Shown here piece by piece: positions 1 through 3,925 of a stretch of DNA of 5,019 nucleotides. The translations under genes and the position numbers were made by a program. Under the pieces are notes generated by a model. The model did no database searches, had not been told where the DNA came from, and saw nothing but the letters and a program-made list of their open reading frames with translations. Source of the stretch: Candidatus Kuenenbacteria bacterium CG_4_8_14_3_um_filter_39_15 (GTDB taxonomy: Bacteria; Patescibacteriota; Patescibacteriia; UBA2196; GWA2-42-15); the NCBI GenBank assembly GCA_002782365.1, contig PFHP01000071.1:1-5019 (forward strand), given 5' to 3'. Each line of letters opens with the position of its first letter. Positions within the stretch are counted from its first letter, which is position 1.

Positions 1-282
1 ATCCCAGACACCAGGTGCATTAAACTGAGCATATTCATCTCCAAGAGCATCCTCGCCTTCACCAACGGTTGAACAATTGTTCCATGTGCTACCGCTAAAA
101 CAAGGACCTTTCATTTCCCATTTAGCTTTAATGATTGGTCGACTTGCGCCAGCGCCTGCATCATCTCTGGTTAAACTGGTGCCAATACTTGCATTCGCAG
201 AAGGAGGGGTAAATCCAGCGAATGTGCCAGATATTCCAAACACTAAAGCAAAGACCAATGTCAATATAATAACTTTTTTCAT
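1..282 (-). CDS. Secreted protein with signal peptide, N-terminal part (runs off left edge)
   Basis: The frame is open for 94 codons from an ATG at 282 to the window edge. The protein starts MKKVIILTLVFALVFGI, a lysine-rich n-region and a hydrophobic core, followed by small residues. Possible signal peptidase I sites are after TFA (residue 22) or ANA (residue 31). The mature part is polar and contains RPIIKAKWEMKGPC (48-61), then a Ser/Asn/Gly-rich stretch with Cys61 and Cys70, which may form a disulfide outside the cell. An AAAGG at about 10 nt before the ATG (plus 292-296) is a plausible SD. From memory, secreted Parcubacteria proteins with a similar 'KAKWEM' segment exist, but I cannot check this. 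The remainder of the gene is outside the window, so function and length are unknown. Confidence 0.75.
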   Translation of the reverse strand, partial: MKKVIILTLVFALVFGISGTFAGFTPPSANASIGTSLTRDDAGAGASRPIIKAKWEMKGPCFSGSTWNNCSTVGEGEDALGDEYAQFNAPGVWD

Positions 283-297
283 ATTTTTTAGACCTTT

Positions 298-435
298 GTT
301 AAACTAGTTGTTTTCCTCATTTATGGAGCATTTTACCGAAGCATACTTGCGATCAAGAAATTATTGGGGAACTTCTTGACGTTAAAATACTTGACAAAAA
401 GCTCCAAAATAGAGGAAAACAATGGCTAGCTTAAC
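298..435. repeat. Imperfect inverted duplication upstream of the secreted-protein gene
   Basis: Several blocks recur in mirror order. GTTAAACTAG (298-307) pairs with CTAGCTTAAC (426-435, 9/10). TTGTTTTCCTC (308-318) pairs with GAGGAAAACAA (412-422, exact). TGGAGC (324-329) pairs with GCTCCA (401-406, exact). ATTTTACCG (330-338) pairs with CGTTAAAAT (380-388, 8/9). TCAAGAA (353-359) pairs with TTCTTGA (373-379, exact). The centre is near 366. Spacers between blocks differ by a few to about 15 nt on the two sides, so this is a decayed inverted repeat rather than a clean hairpin. It could be a remnant foldback or MITE-like element, a duplicated promoter region, or a binding site for a dimeric regulator. 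Confidence 0.6.
330..356 (-). promoter_or_regulatory. Weak candidate promoter for the left-edge secreted protein
   Basis: On the minus strand TTGATC (351-356) and TAAAAT (330-335) lie 15 bp apart, about 48 bp upstream of the ATG at 282. The spacer is shorter than the usual 16-18 bp, so support is weak. The -10 lies inside the left arm of the inverted duplication at 298-435. Confidence 0.25.
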
Positions 436-459
436 TTAAATAAATTTATAAATAACTTT

Positions 460-511
460 GTAATTTACTTGCTCGCGAGATAGCCGGCTAAGTAAATTAC
501 TTTTTGTTTTT
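460..511 (+). terminator. Terminator-like hairpin with U-tract, plus strand
   Basis: GTAATTTACTT (460-470) and AAGTAAATTAC (490-500) form a perfect 11-bp stem, followed at once by TTTTTGTTTTT (501-511). The 19-nt loop holds two small palindromes, CTCGCGAG (472-479) and TAGCCGGCTA (481-490). The stem is AT-rich, but stem plus T-run fits intrinsic termination in the plus direction. No T-run follows in the minus direction. No plus-strand gene precedes it. Confidence 0.5.
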
Positions 512-632
512 CGACCTTTGTTTCTTTAATTTCCCCTGATAAAGACCGGGGAATTTTAAAGTGAGCATGGCAGAGTCATTCTGGAGCAGGGACATACGGC
601 ATGGGATAAGTGAAAATTCTGGAATTTAAAAT
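512..632. other. Intergenic stretch, no gene recognised
   Basis: I see no convincing gene or RNA family here. There is one weak hairpin (TTCCCC 531-536 with GGGGAA 548-553) and a short direct repeat ATTCTGGA (578-585 and 616-623). GACCTTTGTT at 513-522 is an exact copy of 291-300, the sequence covering the SD of the secreted-protein gene. A 20-codon open frame at 567-629 has no SD and is not called. Confidence 0.4.
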
Positions 633-724
633 AACGCCCTTAATAAAATCAACCATTTCTTATCTGCCAGAGCAGTTAAAAAATGATTATTTTTACTAAA
701 GGCGTTGCTGTCCGTAAATGGACA
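633..724 (-). other. Structured element: long stem-loop plus small hairpin downstream of zinc-ribbon gene
   Basis: Read on the minus strand, AACGCCTTTAGTAAAA (706 to 691) pairs with the segment 648 to 633 over 16 consecutive positions, including two G.U pairs. Three more pairs follow after a 4-nt bulge. On the plus strand those two positions would be C-A mismatches, so the pairing favours a minus-strand RNA. Inside the loop is CTGC/GCAG (664-667 with 672-675, tetraloop). Just upstream on the same strand is TGTCC/GGACA (709-713 with 720-724). The element starts 26 nt after the zinc-ribbon stop codon, so it may be that gene's structured 3' UTR or terminator. Only a weak U-run (ATTTT) follows the stem. 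A decayed MITE is an alternative. Confidence 0.45.
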
Positions 725-750
725 ATGATACCTGTAAAAAATATTTAATT

Positions 751-996
751 TTAAAAATCTTCCCTGACCTCGCAATTATACGCTGTGCTTATCTCATCTG
801 TATAGCCATTGACATTGGGATCATAGAATTTGCAGTTGATGGTAATCTCTTTACTGGTTAAAGTAAGGGTATTTAAAGACTTGCACTTGGGACATTTTTT
901 CTGTTCTTTTAAGATGCCTTCCACCTGGGAGATATTGGCAAAGTGGTAAAAACACTTAGCGCAGCGCCACATATAGAAGTAGTTTTCTTTTTGCAT
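751..996 (-). CDS. Small zinc-ribbon protein, function unknown
   Basis: An 81-residue protein with two cysteine pairs, WRCAKC (Cys12, Cys15) and KCPKC (Cys35, Cys38), spaced as in a zinc ribbon that probably binds one Zn2+. The segment between the pairs is helical-looking (SQVEGILKEQKK). After the ribbon comes a beta-rich tail (LTLTSKEITINCKFYDPN) with two further cysteines, Cys55 and Cys75, that could bind metal or be incidental. There is no membrane segment or signal peptide, so it is probably cytoplasmic. Such ribbons bind nucleic acid or proteins, but nothing here identifies the partner. Start choice: the frame also has TTG at 1017 (7 residues longer). I prefer ATG at 996 because the promoter at 1029-1065 would leave only about 13 nt of leader before the TTG, and a weak GAG lies about 9 nt upstream of the ATG. 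Confidence 0.7.
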   Translation of the reverse strand: MQKENYFYMWRCAKCFYHFANISQVEGILKEQKKCPKCKSLNTLTLTSKEITINCKFYDPNVNGYTDEISTAYNCEVREDF

Positions 997-1028
997 AGGG
1001 ATCTCGTATTTTGGCAACTTGGCGTGAA

Positions 1029-1065
1029 ATTATCTGTAATTAGATGATTTTGCGTCAAGCGTCAA
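1029..1065 (-). promoter_or_regulatory. Tandem overlapping sigma70-type promoters of the zinc-ribbon gene
   Basis: The minus strand carries a 7-bp tandem duplication, TTGACGC twice, giving two -35 boxes (1060-1065 and 1053-1058). The first is 17 bp from TAATTA (1037-1042); the second is 18 bp from GATAAT (1029-1034). Predicted starts are near 1030 or 1022. Confidence 0.55.
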
Positions 1066-1086
1066 AAATGTTTTTTTAGAAAATAG

Positions 1087-1109
1087 AAAAAAGGACTATT
1101 GCCTAGTCC
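1087..1109 (-). terminator. Intrinsic terminator, minus strand
   Basis: On the minus strand GGACTA (1109-1104), a 5-nt loop and TAGTCC (1098-1093) form a 6-bp stem followed by six T (1092-1087) and more T-rich sequence. It lies just upstream of the zinc-ribbon promoters and insulates them. No protein-coding gene on this strand ends here. Confidence 0.55.
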
Positions 1110-1148
1110 CCTCCTTTGTCTCCCTGTTATGAATTTATTAATGTCTAG
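1087..1148 (-). ncRNA. Candidate small RNA of about 60 nt
   Basis: An extended -10 promoter (TGATATACT, 1154-1162, with TTGCGC 17 bp upstream) predicts transcription from about 1148 on the minus strand. The terminator at 1087-1109 would end it about 60 nt later. The predicted RNA has an AU-rich 5' half, then GGGAGACAAAGGAGGGG directly before the terminator stem. It has no ATG after the AAAGGAGG, so that perfect Shine-Dalgarno-like core has no start codon to serve. It might act by base pairing, or be the leftover leader of a lost gene. I recognise no RNA family. Confidence 0.35.
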
Positions 1149-1153
1149 TTATA

Positions 1154-1182
1154 AGTATATCAGGTTGCTGGTCAGAGCGCAA
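1154..1182 (-). promoter_or_regulatory. Extended -10 promoter of the candidate small RNA
   Basis: On the minus strand TTGCGC (1177-1182) is 17 bp from TATACT (1154-1159), which is preceded by TG at the extended -10 position (1161-1162). The -10 matches 5/6 of the consensus and the -35 only TTG. Confidence 0.4.
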
Positions 1183-1257
1183 ATAAAATGTCAAGTATGT
1201 TTTACGGCTAAAACAAAGGGTCGGACTAACTGGCTGTGGATAAATATTTTTATTCTT

Positions 1258-1285
1258 TTGGAAATTTACAGCTATCTATGATAAG
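1258..1285 (+). promoter_or_regulatory. Weak candidate promoter of the coiled-coil gene
   Basis: TTGGAA (1258-1263) is 16 bp from GATAAG (1280-1285). TATGAT (1277-1282) is a better -10 but has no good -35. Either gives a leader of about 45 nt. A small hairpin TTGGT/ACCAA (1289-1302, loop AGAA) lies in that leader. Confidence 0.25.
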
Positions 1286-1327
1286 GTATTGGTAGAAACC
1301 AAAACAAACCTTAACCCCAACGAGAAT

Positions 1328-1332
1328 GGAGG
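1328..1332 (+). promoter_or_regulatory. Ribosome binding site that fixes the start at 1338
   Basis: GGAGG is 5 nt before the ATG at 1338. An in-frame ATG at 1326 overlaps this SD and has none of its own, so it is unlikely to be the start. Confidence 0.7.
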
Positions 1333-1337
1333 CTATT

Positions 1338-1715
1338 ATGCAACACCCTTTTAGGTTTTGTGGGAAAATTGGCGCTGCCGTGGCGATATTGGCAGTCGCG
1401 GTAGTGGTAATATGGTTCAATAACCAAAAATCACAGGGGCCAAAAATTGCCAAAGAGGTTGCCGTATTGACCGACTCGGTAAATGTTCTAACCACCAAGA
1501 TCAATAGCGTTGAAGCCAGAATTCCGGCTTTGGCTGATTCTTTGGCCTATTGGTTGGTGGCTACACCGAGCAAAAAAACAGCGGCCATTGCGGCGAGAAT
1601 TAAACGGGAACTAGAAACTCTTGAAGCGGAGCGGCAATCTTTGCCCAGGAGGAGAGCCGAGCTGGATAGCTTAATAATGCGGAGAAAAAACTCTTTCGCG
1701 TATAAAATAAGGTGA
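1338..1715 (+). CDS. Small membrane-anchored coiled-coil protein, function unknown
   Basis: A 125-residue protein with one hydrophobic segment at about 9-27 (rich in Ala, Val and Ile, ending IWF), preceded by a short positive N-terminus (Arg6, Lys10). It is a probable signal anchor. The rest is predicted helical, with heptad-like hydrophobic spacing at about 38-70 and again at 80-115 (KRELETLEAERQSLPRRRAELDSL), broken by WLVATPSKK. The C-terminus is strongly basic. Shape and size resemble small single-pass division or envelope proteins of the FtsL/FtsB type, but there is no sequence motif to support that and no neighbouring division gene. It is the only confident plus-strand gene, ends at its own strong terminator, and by eye is richer in G+C than its neighbours. 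I do not recognise the family. Confidence 0.75.
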   Translation: MQHPFRFCGKIGAAVAILAVAVVVIWFNNQKSQGPKIAKEVAVLTDSVNVLTTKINSVEARIPALADSLAYWLVATPSKKTAAIAARIKRELETLEAERQSLPRRRAELDSLIMRRKNSFAYKIR

Positions 1716-1721
1716 TGAGTG

Positions 1722-1763
1722 AACTGTTGGAAGGAGGTTTAACTTCCTTTCGGCAGTTTTTTT
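1722..1763 (+). terminator. Strong intrinsic terminator of the coiled-coil gene
   Basis: AACTGTTGGAAGGAGG (1722-1737) pairs with 1743-1758 over 16 consecutive positions, including four G.U pairs, around a TTTAA loop. Seven T follow (1757-1763). It begins 7 nt after the stop codon. Confidence 0.85.
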
Positions 1764-1773
1764 ATTTAAGTTG

Positions 1774-1823
1774 CCCTCACCCTGCCCTCTCCCGCTTTGC
1801 GGGAGAGGGGAACGGGGAGAGGG
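1774..1823. repeat. REP-like GC-rich palindrome between convergent genes
   Basis: CCCTCTCCCGC (1785-1795) and GCGGGAGAGGG (1799-1809) form a perfect 11-bp stem with a TTT loop. It is flanked by an outer, imperfect arm pair, CCCTCACCC (1774-1782) and GGGGAGAGGG (1814-1823). The composition contrasts sharply with the AT-rich surroundings. It lies between the 3' ends of the coiled-coil gene and the glycosylase gene, a typical place for REP-type elements. It may also stabilise or end the glycosylase transcript, though no U-run follows on that strand. Confidence 0.65.
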
Positions 1824-1837
1824 AAAAAATACAGAAT

Positions 1838-2491
1838 TTATTTATAGCCTTTTTTTAATACCTTGCTAATAGCCTTATACAGCCTTTTTATTTCAGCCTG
1901 GGATAATTCCTTAATGCCTTTTTCCGGGGCTACCCGCGCTTCAAGGCAAATCTTAGCCTGATAATCACTGCCAATGCCGGAGAGATATTGGTCATTAATT
2001 AAAAAATTCTGGAGGCTTGTCCTTTTGTTCCTTAAAAGCTGAACAAACGCGGCATAAGTAAATGTTTTGGCAGTGGCGTCACTGCCCAAGGTGACTAACA
2101 GCCTCTTTCTTTGCTGGTCATCCAGGATTTTAAAGTAGCCATAACCTCTGGCATCATTGAATAATATCTTTGAGCCATTTTCAAATTCTATGATTATTCT
2201 GGTGGATTTGGCTAACGGGCTGGTTGGCCCAGCCGCCGGAGTTTCATAAATCAGCTGTCCGGTGGTGCTCAAATAAATAAAGAGATAATAGCCTGAAGCC
2301 AGTTTTACCAGCAAATACCGGCCGAGACGATCAAGCCATTTAATGTAACTGCCTTGGGTGGCGGTTAAAAATAATGCCTGATCGCCGCGCGCGGCCGCTG
2401 GATCAAGCACTTTAAAACAGGCTATTTTTTTATTAATAACTTGATGGCTTAAATCTCTTCTCAATTTTTCCACTTCGGGCAATTCGGGCAT
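1838..2491 (-). CDS. mutM: Formamidopyrimidine-DNA glycosylase (Fpg/MutM) lacking the zinc finger
   Basis: Base-excision repair enzyme of the Fpg/Nei family, which removes oxidised purines such as 8-oxoguanine and cuts the abasic site. The N-terminus MPELPEVE is the family signature: after Met removal Pro is the Schiff-base nucleophile and Glu3 the acid. The beta-sandwich catalytic domain spans about 2-118 and the H2TH DNA-binding domain about 130-215 (RNKRTSLQNFL, then GIGSDYQAKICLEARVAP). The protein has 217 residues against about 270 in E. coli; it stops after the H2TH region and has no four-cysteine zinc finger, which in E. coli carries the catalytic Arg258. Other changes: the position of Lys57 (mature E. 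coli numbering) is Arg58, DPRRFG is DARGYG, HLGMSG is YLSTTG, and the Asn168 position is Ser175. Downstream sequence encodes no zinc finger in another frame. The start is fixed by the catalytic proline; there is no SD. Confidence 0.9.
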   Translation of the reverse strand: MPELPEVEKLRRDLSHQVINKKIACFKVLDPAAARGDQALFLTATQGSYIKWLDRLGRYLLVKLASGYYLFIYLSTTGQLIYETPAAGPTSPLAKSTRIIIEFENGSKILFNDARGYGYFKILDDQQRKRLLVTLGSDATAKTFTYAAFVQLLRNKRTSLQNFLINDQYLSGIGSDYQAKICLEARVAPEKGIKELSQAEIKRLYKAISKVLKKGYK

Positions 2492-2513
2492 AGAATAGAC
2501 ATTGGTAAAATTA

Positions 2514-2541
2514 ATTATAACATAATAAAAAGCCCATTCAA
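2514..2541 (-). promoter_or_regulatory. Promoter of the Fpg gene, overlapping the upstream terminator
   Basis: On the minus strand a perfect TATAAT (2514-2519) is 16 bp from TTGAAT (2536-2541). The -35 lies inside the terminator hairpin of the preceding gene. The predicted leader is about 16 nt with no SD. Confidence 0.4.
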
Positions 2542-2559
2542 ACCTGCTGAACGGGCTTT
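2527..2559 (-). terminator. Intrinsic terminator of the phosphatase-fold gene
   Basis: On the minus strand AAAGCCCGTTCA (2559-2548) pairs with TGAATGGGCTTT (2540-2529) as a 12-bp stem with one G.U pair and a 7-nt loop, overlapped by a run of five T (2531-2527). It begins 16 nt after the stop codon at 2576. Confidence 0.8.
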
Positions 2560-2575
2560 CAAATACATTTGGATT

Positions 2576-3778
2576 TCAAATAAAATCTGTTATTTCTCTG
2601 TACTGATGTTTGCGCATAGTGTATATTATTCTTTCATTGTCTGCCTGTGTTACCACAAGCATACCCCGAAATTTATTTGGTGAAGGCAGACGCCGTAAAA
2701 AGGCAATATCAAAAAAATTATGGCCTTCTTCCTCACAAAAAATACTATAGTAAGGAAAAACTGACATCAGGACACCATTCTTGGTATGCGGACGGCTAAT
2801 TGAAACTTCGAAAACCTTAAGGGATTTATCCATATTTTCCTTGTTTTTAGCAAATTTTACAAAAGATAACCAATGTATCCATTCACCAATCTTTTCACCA
2901 TTGGCGAGGATAAATCCAATTGGCGGTAAGTCTTTTGCCTGATTCTGTAATTCGGACAAATATAGCACCCTAGCCGGTCCGCCTGGCTTACTGTGATGAA
3001 GAAACCTATCGGCATTGTCGATAAAAATAAGGCTTTCGTCAAAATTTTCTCGATATCCTTCCTTGCCAAGAAATGTGGTAAATCTCCAAAAATCTTCCTC
3101 CTTGCGACAAACAACTTCCGCAAGGGGGAAATATAATGGTTTGCCATGTTGAATAATGTAATTTAAATTAATGGCATTACTTCTTTTAAGGTCTGCGTAA
3201 TCAGGCAGTATAAAATGGTAAATTCCCAAAGGTGTAGCAATGTATATTACCTGCGTAATATAGTTCAAGATAACGGAAAAAATTATTCTACCTTTCCTAA
3301 AACATGTTATGGCCATAGTAGCGCCGGTAATATTCGCGGGTTTTTCGGCTGACTGAAATGTTTCTTCTTCCCATAACTTTACCCAATTTTGTTTTTGCCG
3401 TAATTGACCAACTTGGAACATATTATTTTCTGCTGAAATTTTTTGTAAAAATTGTATAAGTTGTGCAGAACGGTCAACTGGATCACAAAAAAACATGAGC
3501 GGCTGTAGGATTGGATCAGAAACCTTGGGCCAATTTTTTCTGGTTACCTCATCAATTTCTTCAGTAATGAAAATTGAATTTTGGTCATACCTTTGCGTTA
3601 ATCTTTCTTTGATGATAATTTCCGGCAGGGCGTCCAGTTCAAACGTATCGCCTTTACCATATTTCGCCTTTGATAAAAGCGAGAGGGCTGGTGATTCCAT
3701 GAGTGATCTAGACGCAGCAATGAGAGCACTGATAACTACATCACAATAATCTTCTTCTAATCCTGTCATTTTTAACAT
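2576..3778 (-). CDS. Divergent inositol monophosphatase/FBPase-superfamily protein
   Basis: 400 residues, no signal peptide or membrane segment. The order of motifs follows the IMPase fold. KGDTFELDALPEIIIKERL (42-60) resembles the N-terminal Asp helix. IFITEE (69-74) is like the metal-binding Glu motif. FFCDPVDRS (96-104) is like the DPIDGT motif, keeping both Asp (99, 102) but with Gly-Thr changed to Arg-Ser. ITGATMAITCFRKGRIIFSVILN (150-172) is like the central strand segment. GGPARVLYLSEL (266-277) and GEKIGEW (294-300) sit where GSxAxxL and the WDxAxG motif are expected, with no clear WD. FRGMLVVTQADNERI (370-384) resembles the usual C-terminal strand and helix. Typical members have about 260 residues, so there are insertions. 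Known members hydrolyse phosphate esters with Mg2+; catalysis is uncertain here because the third metal ligand is not visible. The start is supported by AAGGAGG 6 nt upstream. Confidence 0.65.
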   Translation of the reverse strand: MLKMTGLEEDYCDVVISALIAASRSLMESPALSLLSKAKYGKGDTFELDALPEIIIKERLTQRYDQNSIFITEEIDEVTRKNWPKVSDPILQPLMFFCDPVDRSAQLIQFLQKISAENNMFQVGQLRQKQNWVKLWEEETFQSAEKPANITGATMAITCFRKGRIIFSVILNYITQVIYIATPLGIYHFILPDYADLKRSNAINLNYIIQHGKPLYFPLAEVVCRKEEDFWRFTTFLGKEGYRENFDESLIFIDNADRFLHHSKPGGPARVLYLSELQNQAKDLPPIGFILANGEKIGEWIHWLSFVKFAKNKENMDKSLKVFEVSISRPHTKNGVLMSVFPYYSIFCEEEGHNFFDIAFLRRLPSPNKFRGMLVVTQADNERIIYTMRKHQYREITDFI

Positions 3779-3784
3779 TGTAGG

Positions 3785-3791
3785 CCTCCTT
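3785..3791 (-). promoter_or_regulatory. Strong ribosome binding site of the phosphatase-fold gene
   Basis: AAGGAGG on the minus strand, 6 nt from the ATG at 3778, decides for this start over the in-frame ATG three codons later. It is one of the two convincing SDs in the window. Confidence 0.75.
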
Positions 3792-3862
3792 CTAAAAATA
3801 TATTATTTTTTTAATTCTTTATTTGTATTTTTCTTTTTCCCCTAATTAATCTACCTTACTCC

Positions 3863-3899
3863 AAAATAAAAAAATGTCAAAATGAGCATAAATTTGACA
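3863..3899 (-). terminator. Intrinsic terminator of the CAP gene
   Basis: On the minus strand TGTCAAA (3899-3893) and TTTGACA (3881-3875) form a perfect 7-bp stem with an 11-nt loop, followed by TTTTTTTATTTT (3874-3863). It lies about 27 nt after the CAP gene stop codon. The stem is low in G+C. The same dyad could instead be an operator for the gene downstream, since its arms read as outward-facing TTGACA boxes, but I find no matching -10 for either. Confidence 0.55.
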
Positions 3900-3925
3900 A
3901 TTTTTTGTTTATATTTTTGTTTTCT

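Noticed and set aside
77..307. Plus-strand open frame of 76 codons
   Set aside because: It lies antisense to the secreted-protein gene, which has a clear signal peptide; no SD or recognisable domain.
422..439. Five-codon frame MASLT after a GAGG
   Set aside because: SD spacing is good, but five codons is too short to call a peptide; noted only as a possible trace of a lost divergent gene.
567..629. 20-codon frame starting MAESFWSRDIRHG
   Set aside because: Too short, no SD and no recognised family; could be a remnant but not supportable.
283..750. Possible CRISPR array, tRNA, tmRNA, SRP or RNase P RNA in the long intergenic region
   Set aside because: There is no regular direct repeat with spacers, no T-loop or cloverleaf, and none of the conserved motifs of these RNAs could be found by eye.
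1099..1281. Plus-strand frame of 60 codons, or 50 from ATG at 1129, with a CQVC motif
   Set aside because: No SD, only one cysteine pair, low-complexity hydrophobic end, and it overlaps the minus-strand terminator and small-RNA promoter.
1250..1504. Minus-strand frame of 84 codons
   Set aside because: Antisense shadow of the coiled-coil gene; no SD at its start.
2857..3147. Minus-strand frame of 96 codons inside the phosphatase-fold gene
   Set aside because: An alternative frame of a 400-residue protein whose motifs run through the same bases.
3875..3899. Divergent TTGACA boxes as promoters for the phosphatase-fold gene and an opposite transcript
   Set aside because: No acceptable -10 at 16-18 bp in either direction; the dyad plus T-run is better explained as the CAP gene terminator.
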